DNA from: UBA1426 sp052034085
GTDB taxonomy: Bacteria; Bacillota; Clostridia; Peptostreptococcales; Anaerovoracaceae
Assembly: GCA_052034085.1 (NCBI GenBank)
Contig: JBPOJA010000019.1
Location: 1 to 51,956 of the forward strand
Direction of reading: 5' to 3'
Length of the DNA stretch: 51,956 nt
In this document: positions 8,376 to 15,964 of the stretch, piece by piece
Layout of the letters: each line of letters starts with the position of its first letter
Numbering within the stretch: the stretch's first letter is position 1
Program-made: the position numbers and the translations under genes
The notes under the pieces: model-generated
The model's database searches: none
The model's input: only the letters and a program-made list of their open reading frames with translations
Told to the model about the DNA's origin: nothing

Positions 8376-9122
8376 ATGATAACAGTGGCAAAACATAAAG
8401 ATGTTAAATATGAGTACAAAGATGGCTATGCCAGGCAAGAAATTTTAGAAGGTGTATATGACCAAGCCAGATTTTTCAAGTGTGCACTTTTACCCGGGAG
8501 TTCAATTAAACCTAAAACATTCTCCATCACTGAGCATAATCAGCTGTTCATCTTTACCAGAGGGAAAGGTTTTATAACAACGCCGAGACGGGCGTGGAAC
8601 ATCACAGAAGTCGGGGTTTTTATTCCCGAATTTGATAAAGAGGAATTCACTATAAATGCTTCCTCGGACAGCAAAGAACCCTTGGAGTTTTTGCATATTA
8701 TTACTGAATTGAGCGATTATGATAAGACTTGTTTGAAAGAGGCGCGCATTACATTGCCCAGATGGAGAGGATTATCTGAAGGTTGGACATATTATGAAGA
8801 TTTCAAGGATGAAAATAATATAACATCGATAATGCTAATTGAACATAGAAACTTAGGACGTCTTAGTATGGGTGCGGTTTTGGGTAAAGGCCCCGACACT
8901 ATAGGTGAACATATACATAATGAATTACAGCAATGGTATTTCCCTTTACCGGGTTCTAGTTTTACTTATACAGCAGATGGTGAAAGCATTCATATGATCG
9001 GAGGAGATTTAAGCTTTACTCCGAGCGGTTCTGTCCATGGTAGCAGTGCTGCCGAAGGTGAAATCTTTGATTACATATGGTTTGAACTATGCACAGATGG
9101 TTATCCGGGTGAAATTAAGTAA
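8376..9122 (+). CDS. Bicupin protein of unknown function, copy 1
   Basis: A 248-residue protein made of two cupin-like beta-barrel halves; I cannot assign a known enzyme. The N-terminal half (about 35-110) is weak in metal-ligand motifs (EHNQLFIFTRG). The C-terminal half (about 160-240) has GEHIHNELQQWY with H179 and H181, and a late histidine H221 in SGSVHGS, a plausible metal site. It is paralogous to the next gene; the last nine residues are identical and the C-terminal half is the more conserved. Cupins in uronate clusters can be isomerases or lactonases (KdgF, KduI), but this layout does not match those clearly. It has a good GGAGG site. Confidence 0.75.
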   Translation: MITVAKHKDVKYEYKDGYARQEILEGVYDQARFFKCALLPGSSIKPKTFSITEHNQLFIFTRGKGFITTPRRAWNITEVGVFIPEFDKEEFTINASSDSKEPLEFLHIITELSDYDKTCLKEARITLPRWRGLSEGWTYYEDFKDENNITSIMLIEHRNLGRLSMGAVLGKGPDTIGEHIHNELQQWYFPLPGSSFTYTADGESIHMIGGDLSFTPSGSVHGSSAAEGEIFDYIWFELCTDGYPGEIK

Positions 9123-9146
9123 GAGGAAAATAAAGGAGATTCTAAA

Positions 9147-9896
9147 ATGAGCTTGATAAAAATATCAAAAGGTTCAGAAATAAATCATTCTTATGAAAAC
9201 GGTATGTCTATAGTGCCTGTTTTGGAAGGTGAATGTGGAGATGCATCTTTCGCAAGAGTATCCTTGTTGCCGGGAGCCGAGTGGCGTCCGCAAATATATA
9301 AACTGACTGAACACAACCAGGTTTTTCTGTTTACTTCGGGAAGGGGTTATATACAGACACCCAGACAAATATTCAATATCAAAGAAGTGTCGGTTTTTGT
9401 GCCTGAGTTTGATGTGGAGGAATTTGTAATCAAAAATGTTGCAGATGCGAAAGTAACTTTGGAAATCGTACACATTGTTACAGAAGTGAATGACTATGAC
9501 AAAACATGTTTAGTAGAGTCAAGGATGGTTTTACCAAGGTTCAGGGGGGTTTCGGAGGCATGGCAATATAAAGAAGATTTCACGGGAGCTGACATTGTTC
9601 AGAAAATGATGCTTGAACATAGAAATCTTGGCAGACTAAGCATGGGAGCCAACTTCGGAGAAGGACCCAATTATATTGGTCAACATATACATAAGGAATT
9701 GCAACAGTGGTATATTATGCTGCCAGGGGCCAGTTTTACCTATACTGCTGCTGATGAGACAATTCATGTTGGTGAGGGAGATATTACGTACACTAAAAGT
9801 GGATCTTTGCACGGAAGTGAATGCAAAGAAGGTGAAAAATTTGCATACATCTGGTTTGAATTATGTACAGACGGATATCCCGGTGAAATAAAATAG
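9147..9896 (+). CDS. Bicupin protein of unknown function, copy 2
   Basis: A 249-residue paralogue of the preceding gene, alignable over its full length and sharing blocks such as LEHRNLGRLSMGA and WFELCTDGYPGEIK. The C-terminal cupin keeps the histidines of QHIHKELQQWY and SGSLHGS, so the putative metal site is intact in both copies. In the N-terminal half, TEHNQVFLFTSGRGYIQTPRQ matches copy 1. The gene follows copy 1 after 24 bases with an AAAGGAGA site. Tandem retention of both copies suggests either two related substrates (the gluco and galacto series) or a heteromer. The catalytic role is not known to me; an isomerase, epimerase or lactonase acting on uronates is the most natural guess. 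Confidence 0.75.
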   Translation: MSLIKISKGSEINHSYENGMSIVPVLEGECGDASFARVSLLPGAEWRPQIYKLTEHNQVFLFTSGRGYIQTPRQIFNIKEVSVFVPEFDVEEFVIKNVADAKVTLEIVHIVTEVNDYDKTCLVESRMVLPRFRGVSEAWQYKEDFTGADIVQKMMLEHRNLGRLSMGANFGEGPNYIGQHIHKELQQWYIMLPGASFTYTAADETIHVGEGDITYTKSGSLHGSECKEGEKFAYIWFELCTDGYPGEIK

Positions 9897-9907
9897 GAAA
9901 TCTGATT

Positions 9908-10732
9908 ATGTTACCAAAAAGTATGCTGGCAGGAAGTAACATTCAATATTTAAAAAATCGCTTTGATAATTTTGTGAAAGCACAAAAAAGACTTGGCATT
10001 TCCAAGATTGATTTATATGCGTCAGTTCCACATATTTGGTGTGATCATATTTCTATGGTGGATACAAGTGAAATAAGTAAAAAGCTTAATAGAGATGGCT
10101 TGGATGTAATCGCATTTACGCCAAAAATTTACAGATATCAGTTAAGTTCAGATCCCGACTCCAAAGAGGGGCATGCATGTTTAAGATATTATCAGCAATG
10201 TTTGGAAGCGGCCAGGCAGTTAAATAGTCCTTTGATGGTAATTAATACAGCGGGAGGCTGTTTTGATTATTCCAAAGACGTGCTTTTAAATAACACAGAA
10301 AGAACACTGAAAAAGATATGTGAGTCGGCTGGTACGTACGGTGTAACCGTGTTAATAACCACAGCTGACAGTAAGATTTCCCCCATTTTAAATACATACG
10401 AAGAACTGTCTCGGATGATTGATAGAATCAAATCTCCTTCACTGTCAGTTCTGGCGGATACTCACACCCTTTCTGTGCAGGGAGAAAATCTTAGCCAGTG
10501 GTTTGGTGAATTTGGGAAGAAAATCAAATTAATTAGATTTGTTGACGGCAACTATAATGGCTGCCGAGTGTGGGGAGAAGGTTGTTTGCCTTGCGGGAAA
10601 TTGCTTGATGTAATTAGAAAATATGATTATAACGGTAACTTCAGTCTTCAAATGTCAGGCGAGAAATATTTGTTTGAGCCATACGAGGCGGACAGAAGAA
10701 ACCTAAGGTCTCTTGAAAGGTATTTCAACTAA
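9908..10732 (+). CDS. TIM-barrel sugar isomerase/epimerase paralogue lacking metal ligands
   Basis: A 274-residue member of the xylose-isomerase-like TIM-barrel fold (AP endonuclease 2 family), closest by eye to FrlC-type 3-epimerases and paralogous to the next gene. Compared with that gene, three of the four metal-ligand positions are changed: Glu to T151, His to R210 and Glu to M249; only D184 remains. The C-terminal block YLFEPYEADRRNLRSLERYF is well conserved, so the fold is retained. It may therefore be catalytically dead, metal-independent, or a structural partner of its neighbour (inference). It follows copy 2 of the bicupin by 11 bases, and its ribosome binding site is weak. Confidence 0.8.
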   Translation: MLPKSMLAGSNIQYLKNRFDNFVKAQKRLGISKIDLYASVPHIWCDHISMVDTSEISKKLNRDGLDVIAFTPKIYRYQLSSDPDSKEGHACLRYYQQCLEAARQLNSPLMVINTAGGCFDYSKDVLLNNTERTLKKICESAGTYGVTVLITTADSKISPILNTYEELSRMIDRIKSPSLSVLADTHTLSVQGENLSQWFGEFGKKIKLIRFVDGNYNGCRVWGEGCLPCGKLLDVIRKYDYNGNFSLQMSGEKYLFEPYEADRRNLRSLERYFN

Positions 10733-10741
10733 GTTATAGCG

Positions 10742-11578
10742 ATGATATCAATAAGAAGAGAGCAAGTTGTTGGAATGAATCAGCATTACAAGAGGTTTTC
10801 ACTGGAATATTTTTTAGAATGTCAGCAGAAAATCGGAATTAGCAACATAGAACTGTGGTGTGGCGCGACACATTTTTGGCTGGATCATCAAGGCTTTGGT
10901 TCGGTAAGGGATTTGAAAAAGCAGTTGCGAGACAGGAACCTAAAGGTTGTTTCAGTTACGGCACCGAGCATGGCTTATCAATATCAGTATTCATATATGG
11001 AGGCAGATGGCCGGGAAAAATGTTACCAATATTTCAGTAATGGTATCAGGTTGGCTTCGGAGCTTGGAGCAAACATAGCTGTCGTCAATTCCGGTTGGGG
11101 GTATGTGCATGAAGATCCAGTAACCATGTGGGAGCGAACAAAGGAAATGCTGACAAAGCTAGCAGCAGTGGGAGAACAAGAGGGAGTCACTTTGGCTATG
11201 GAATCGTTGCGGAATGATGAGACAAGTATTGTCTGTAACATTGGGTCAGCAAAAAGAATGATTGAAGAAATTAATCACCCACATTTAAAAGCTATGGTTG
11301 ATACGATAGCAACAGGTGCGGCAGGAGAGTCCCTGAGCCTTTGGTTCGAGACATTTGGGAAGGATTTGATACATATGCATTTCTTAGATGGCGATCCCTA
11401 TGTTCATAATGCCTGGGGGGATGGGAATACTCCACTGGAGAAACAACTTAAAGAAATAAATGATTGGGGATATCAGGGATATTTAGTTCAGGAGATTGCC
11501 GATGACAGATATCTTTCCGACCCTTATGAAGCAGATATAAAAAATATGAGGACATTGGAAAGATATATTGAAAATTAG
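10742..11578 (+). CDS. TIM-barrel sugar isomerase/epimerase, FrlC-like
   Basis: A 278-residue xylose-isomerase-like TIM-barrel protein, probably a metal-dependent sugar or sugar-acid epimerase or isomerase in the cytoplasm. All four expected metal ligands are visible: Glu in TLAMESL, Asp in AMVDT, His in HMHFLDGD and Glu in LVQEIAD. The resemblance to fructoselysine 3-epimerase FrlC includes IELWCG near the N-terminus and the ending PYEADIKNMRTLERYI. The start used is the first ATG, nine bases after the previous stop; an alternative is the Met at residue 12 (VVGMNQHY). Its substrate is unknown. The operon suggests a uronate, ketouronate or a derivative. Confidence 0.82.
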   Translation: MISIRREQVVGMNQHYKRFSLEYFLECQQKIGISNIELWCGATHFWLDHQGFGSVRDLKKQLRDRNLKVVSVTAPSMAYQYQYSYMEADGREKCYQYFSNGIRLASELGANIAVVNSGWGYVHEDPVTMWERTKEMLTKLAAVGEQEGVTLAMESLRNDETSIVCNIGSAKRMIEEINHPHLKAMVDTIATGAAGESLSLWFETFGKDLIHMHFLDGDPYVHNAWGDGNTPLEKQLKEINDWGYQGYLVQEIADDRYLSDPYEADIKNMRTLERYIEN

Positions 11579-11624
11579 TTCGCAGCATGCTATGCATGTG
11601 CATATAAAAAAGGAGGAAAAAGAA

Positions 11625-12479
11625 ATGAATTTGAAAAAACTTATCACAGGTGTCATGATTTTTGTGCTGGTACTATCTTTAGCGGCATGCGGTGGCGGAG
11701 ATAATGGCAAGAATAATGATAATGACGCAAACGGTCAAGGTGATGGATCCTTGCAGAGAGTACTTGATGCAGGTGAACTAACAATTGGTGCTGAAGGAAA
11801 CTGGATTCCTTATGTATATAACGAAGATGGAACCGGTGAACTGACAGGATTTGAAGTAGAAATTGCTAAAGAAATTGCCTCGAGGTTAGGTGTTGAAGCT
11901 TCCTTTAACATCGCAAGTCAATGGGATGGGGTTATCGCCGGCCTGGATGCAAAGAGATATGATACTGTTATTTGCGGAACTAATCCAAATCCCGAAAGAC
12001 AGGAAAAGTACTATATGACGGTTCCATATGCAGAAAGTCCGGTATGTTTAGTTGTGGCAGCTGATAATGACGAAATTAATGGATTTGAAGATCTCGATGG
12101 GAAACTTGCAGCCAACTCATTAACCAGCTCTTCAGGAAATATCGCCAGAAAATATGGCGCAACTCTATCTGACAGCAACTTGACACAAGCGATGGATTTG
12201 TTGGTGACGCATCGGGCAGATGCTCATGTCAATAACCTGACATCCATAGTTGAATTTCTGAAAGAGAAGCCTGATACACCAGTAAGAATAGCCGCTATCT
12301 ATGTGCCTGATGAAAGCTATGAAATCGAATCAGCCGCTATGTTTAGAAAAGAAGATGTTGAGCTTGGGCAAGCGGTTGACCAGGCTATCAAAGATATGAT
12401 TGCAGACGGAACCTGCTATAATCTTGCTCTGAAATATTTCGGTAAAGAAGTGGCAGATAACACTTCTATTTATAAATAA
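11625..12479 (+). CDS. ABC importer solute-binding lipoprotein (family 3)
   Basis: Extracellular binding lipoprotein of a PAAT-type importer. The signal peptide ends in lipobox LAAC (C22), then a Gly/Asn/Asp-rich linker precedes the family-3 fold (about 45-284). The Arg that binds a substrate carboxylate in this family is present (R125, in NPERQEKYYMTVPY). The Asp that usually holds the alpha-amino group, at the end of a DAxxxD motif, is Asn here (DAHVNN, N204). This fits a ligand with a carboxylate but no alpha-amino group, such as a uronate (inference). A frame upstream begins at 11568, but AAGGAGG before 11625 and the signal peptide fix the start. Confidence 0.9.
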   Translation: MNLKKLITGVMIFVLVLSLAACGGGDNGKNNDNDANGQGDGSLQRVLDAGELTIGAEGNWIPYVYNEDGTGELTGFEVEIAKEIASRLGVEASFNIASQWDGVIAGLDAKRYDTVICGTNPNPERQEKYYMTVPYAESPVCLVVAADNDEINGFEDLDGKLAANSLTSSSGNIARKYGATLSDSNLTQAMDLLVTHRADAHVNNLTSIVEFLKEKPDTPVRIAAIYVPDESYEIESAAMFRKEDVELGQAVDQAIKDMIADGTCYNLALKYFGKEVADNTSIYK

Positions 12480-12490
12480 TGTAATAAATG

Positions 12491-12531
12491 CCTGTTGGCT
12501 GTACATCCTTGAAATGAGTGCAGCCAACAGG
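12491..12531 (+). other. Intercistronic hairpin between binding protein and permease
   Basis: A perfect 11-bp stem (12491-12501 with 12521-12531) encloses a 19-base loop and is not followed by a T-run. Such hairpins after a binding-protein gene usually protect its mRNA end or lower downstream expression, giving more binding protein than permease. Confidence 0.6.
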
Positions 12532-12557
12532 GCAATTTATCGAAAGGAGCTGTCTCT

Positions 12558-13241
12558 ATGCCGGTCTTTGGGGGGAATATAGATCTTATAATAAGATCGT
12601 TTTGGCCTTTATTTAAAGCGGGATTGATTGTTACTGTGCCCCTTACTTTGATATCCTTTGCTTTAGGCCTTGTGGGTGCTTTTATAGTTGCACTTATGCG
12701 TATTTCTAAATTTCGCGTTATTTCATATATTGCTGCCTTTTTCGTATGGTTCATAAGAGGAACGCCTCTTATTGTGCAGCTGTTTGTTATCTTTTATGGT
12801 TTGCCAAAGGTTGGAATTGTATTTACACCATTTGTGTCAGCTGTAATTGGACTGACAACCAGTCAAAGTGCATATAATTCCGAAGTTATACGTTCGGCAT
12901 TGATTTCCATACATAAAGGCCAGTGGGAAGCTACAAAGGCACTGGGGTTAACAAAGCTGCAAACTATGCGACATGTGATTGTGCCGCAGGCAGCCCTTAT
13001 AGCTGTCCCGCCACTCGGCAATTCTTTTATTAGCTTATTAAAAGATACATCTCTGGTGGCGACTTTAACTGTTGCAGAGATATTCCAAACAGGGCAACAA
13101 ATTGCAGCGGTAACATATGAACCCCTGATTTTATATTTGGAAGTTGCATTTGTATATTTGATTTTCAGCACAGGGCTGACATATCTACAACAATTTGCAG
13201 AGAATAAATTGGGTAAACATCTGGTAGAACAAACAAACTAA
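12558..13241 (+). CDS. ABC importer permease, polar-amino-acid type
   Basis: A 227-residue membrane protein of the HisM/GlnP permease family, partner of the ATPase at 7628 and the lipoprotein at 11625. About five hydrophobic segments are visible, with WFIRGTPLIVQLFVIFYG, a hallmark of amino-acid permeases, in the first third. The EAA-loop that docks the ATPase is EATKALGLTKLQTMRHVIVPQA in consensus form near residues 115-135. A single permease gene implies a homodimer. It starts with GTG-free spacing after AAAGGAGC, 26 bases past the hairpin. Substrate is inferred, not seen; see the binding protein. Confidence 0.88.
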   Translation: MPVFGGNIDLIIRSFWPLFKAGLIVTVPLTLISFALGLVGAFIVALMRISKFRVISYIAAFFVWFIRGTPLIVQLFVIFYGLPKVGIVFTPFVSAVIGLTTSQSAYNSEVIRSALISIHKGQWEATKALGLTKLQTMRHVIVPQAALIAVPPLGNSFISLLKDTSLVATLTVAEIFQTGQQIAAVTYEPLILYLEVAFVYLIFSTGLTYLQQFAENKLGKHLVEQTN

Positions 13242-13255
13242 AGGATGGTAGTTCA

Positions 13256-14869
13256 ATGAAATTAAACATTGAAAGCATAAAGAATAAAGGCTTGTGGGGA
13301 GATGCGGGTATTATTCTGCCCGAGTATGACATAACAAAGATTAGAGAAAATACGAAAAAGAGCCCTATATGGATTCATTTCGGTACAGGCAATATTTTCA
13401 GAGGATTCATTGCTGCATTGCAGCACAAACTTCTGAAACTGGGCTTATCAGATAAAGGTATAATAGCAACGGAATCTTTTGGATTTTCTGTGATGGAAAA
13501 AATTTTCAGTTCCCATGATAATCTTAATTTACTGGTGGAAATGGGGCATCAGGGTCAGATTACTTCAGAAGTTATTGGGTCTATTGTAGAAATAGTTGAA
13601 ACTGACAGCAACAATTATAATGACTGGCATTATCTGAAAGAGGTTTTTAAAAATCCTTCGCTTCAAATGGTTAGCTTTACGATTACAGAAAAAGGATATG
13701 TTTTAAAAAAAGAAGATGGCTCTTTCTTGGATTCAGTTAAATCAGATATGGAAAAAGGGCCGGCGCATGCCAGTCACAGCATGGCTGTTGCTACGAGTAT
13801 GTTATATGAAAGATATAAAAATGGGAAACATCCTATAGCGTTGGTAAGTATGGACAACTGCTCACAAAATGGCAAAGTTTTGAAAGATAGCATTGTTACA
13901 ATCGCAAAAGCCTGGATAGAGAAGGGCTTTGCAAATCCCGGATTTTTATGTTACCTAGAGGATAATCATACGGTTACTTTTCCATGGACAATGATAGATA
14001 AGATAACTCCCGGTCCATCCAAACAGATCAAGCAAATGTTGGAGAATTTGGGCTTGGAGGGCATGGATATTGTATCGACCGGGGGAGGTTCAAAAGTGGC
14101 CCCGTTCGTCAATGCTGAAGTAACTGAATACTTAATTGTTGAAGATAATTTTCCCAACGGGCGTCCACCTTTAGAAAAAGCGGGCGTCATTTTCACTGAC
14201 CAAGATACAGTCAGAAAAGCTGAAAAAATGAAAGTCGGAACCTGTTTGAATCCGTTGCACACAGCACTGGCAATATTCGGATGCCTTTTTGGTTACAGAT
14301 CCATAGCCGATGAAATGAAGGATGAGGACTTGGTATTACTGATTAAAAAAATTGCTTATGATGAGGCAATGCCTGTAGTGGTAGATCCTAAAATTATTGA
14401 TCCTGAGACTTTTGTAAGAGAAGTGATCGAAGTTAGATTTCCAAATCCACATATACCGGATACGCCCGAACGAATAGCTACCGATACTTCTCAGAAAATT
14501 CCAGTAAGATTTGGCGGAACTTTGCAAGCTTATCAAAATAGCAAGAATTTAGATATTTCTTCTTTGATATTTATTCCCATGGTTTTTGCAGCATGGCTTA
14601 GGTATTTGCTGGGACTTGATGATGAGGGAAGGGAAATGGTATTAAGTCCGGATCCACTTATGGATTTGCTAAAATCGCATCTTGAAGGAGTTAAGCTTGG
14701 GAGCAGGGAATATAATAGGGAAAAATTAAGTATGCTTCTTAAGAATGAAAGCATTTTTAGCATGGATTTGTGCGAAGCAGGTTTGGCAGATAAAGTACTG
14801 GAAATTTTTCAAAGTATGATAACTGAAGCAGGCGGAGTAAGAAAAACTTTGCGGAGATATTTATATTAG
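13256..14869 (+). CDS. uxuB: Fructuronate reductase (mannonate oxidoreductase)
   Basis: NAD-dependent reductase converting D-fructuronate to D-mannonate, in the polyol-specific long-chain (mannitol) dehydrogenase family. The nucleotide-binding start IHFGTGNIFRGF lies near residue 40. FTITEKGY (about 140), VSMDNCSQNG (about 200) and the catalytic region KVGTCLNPLHTAL (Lys, Asn and His near 325-337) are visible. At 537 residues it matches the longer Firmicutes form rather than the E. coli one. It follows the permease by 14 bases and precedes uxuA, its pathway successor. Assignment over mannitol dehydrogenase rests on this pairing and the pathway. Confidence 0.9.
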   Translation: MKLNIESIKNKGLWGDAGIILPEYDITKIRENTKKSPIWIHFGTGNIFRGFIAALQHKLLKLGLSDKGIIATESFGFSVMEKIFSSHDNLNLLVEMGHQGQITSEVIGSIVEIVETDSNNYNDWHYLKEVFKNPSLQMVSFTITEKGYVLKKEDGSFLDSVKSDMEKGPAHASHSMAVATSMLYERYKNGKHPIALVSMDNCSQNGKVLKDSIVTIAKAWIEKGFANPGFLCYLEDNHTVTFPWTMIDKITPGPSKQIKQMLENLGLEGMDIVSTGGGSKVAPFVNAEVTEYLIVEDNFPNGRPPLEKAGVIFTDQDTVRKAEKMKVGTCLNPLHTALAIFGCLFGYRSIADEMKDEDLVLLIKKIAYDEAMPVVVDPKIIDPETFVREVIEVRFPNPHIPDTPERIATDTSQKIPVRFGGTLQAYQNSKNLDISSLIFIPMVFAAWLRYLLGLDDEGREMVLSPDPLMDLLKSHLEGVKLGSREYNREKLSMLLKNESIFSMDLCEAGLADKVLEIFQSMITEAGGVRKTLRRYLY

Positions 14870-14887
14870 AAAGAGAGAAAATAATTT

Positions 14888-15964
14888 ATGAAAATGACAT
14901 TTCGCTGGTTTGGCAGCCACATGGATCCTATTCCTTTGAGATATATACGGCAAATACCAAATATTACAGGCGTTGTCAGCTCCCTTATGGATATTCCGGT
15001 AGGTGAAGTCTGGCCTATGGAGAGGATACAGGACCTTAAAAATGAAGTGGCTGTAGCTGATTTGAATATAGAGGTAATTGAAAGCGTCAATGTCCATGAG
15101 GACATAAAACTGGGTTTGCCAACCAGAGACAAATATATTGAGAATTACATAGAAACAATTAAAAATCTCAGCAATATTGGTGTGAAAGTAATATGTTACA
15201 ATTTTATGCCAATATTTGACTGGACCCGCTCAAATCTTGCGGAAGAACTCCCAGATGGTTCAAATGCGCTGTCATATGACCAAAAAATAATTGACAAAAT
15301 CACAGATGTACAAGCTTTTGTTAATCAAATTCAGGCAAAATCTTCAGCATTTGAAATGCCGGGTTGGGAGCCGGAACGATTAGAGGAAATCAAAGAGCTT
15401 TTCAAACAATATGAAGGCATTTCAGAAGAGGACCTGTTCAAAAATCTCGGGTATTTTCTGAACGCAATTATGCCGACTTGCGAAAAATATGACTGTAAAA
15501 TGGCTATACATCCTGATGATCCGCCCTGGAGTATTTTTGGCATACCAAGAATTGCAAACAGCAAAAAAAATCTGGACAGAATCTTATCTTTGGCAGAAAG
15601 TGAATACAACGGACTAACTTTATGCTCAGGATCGTTGGGTGCAGACAATAATAATGAAATCCCCAGTCTTATTAGATATTTTGGCGGCAAAAAACGCTTA
15701 CACTTTGCTCATATAAGAAATATAAAAATGGAAAAAGACGGAGTATTTAGAGAGAGCTCTCACCTGTCTTCAGATGGTTCATTTGATATGTATGAAATAA
15801 TGAAAGCATACTATGATATCGGTTTTACAGGTTATGCAAGGCCTGATCACGGGAGAATGATTTGGGATGAAAAAGGTCGTGCAGGCTATGGATTGTACGA
15901 TAGAGCTTTAGGAATTGCATATTTAAATGGACTTTGGGAGGCAATTCAAAAGGGGGATAAGTGA
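14888..15964 (+). CDS. uxuA: Mannonate dehydratase
   Basis: Dehydrates D-mannonate to 2-keto-3-deoxygluconate; a metal-dependent TIM-barrel enzyme. At 358 residues it has the usual UxuA length. Recognisable blocks are MTFRWFG at the N-terminus, CYNFMPIFDWTRS near residue 100, KMAIHPDDPPW (about 200), the glycine-rich LCSGSLGADN (about 245) and FAHIRNI (about 275), ending with YARPDHGRMIW. Its TGA stop overlaps the GTG start of the next gene in a GTGA arrangement, a sign of coupled translation with uxaB. Confidence 0.95.
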   Translation: MKMTFRWFGSHMDPIPLRYIRQIPNITGVVSSLMDIPVGEVWPMERIQDLKNEVAVADLNIEVIESVNVHEDIKLGLPTRDKYIENYIETIKNLSNIGVKVICYNFMPIFDWTRSNLAEELPDGSNALSYDQKIIDKITDVQAFVNQIQAKSSAFEMPGWEPERLEEIKELFKQYEGISEEDLFKNLGYFLNAIMPTCEKYDCKMAIHPDDPPWSIFGIPRIANSKKNLDRILSLAESEYNGLTLCSGSLGADNNNEIPSLIRYFGGKKRLHFAHIRNIKMEKDGVFRESSHLSSDGSFDMYEIMKAYYDIGFTGYARPDHGRMIWDEKGRAGYGLYDRALGIAYLNGLWEAIQKGDK

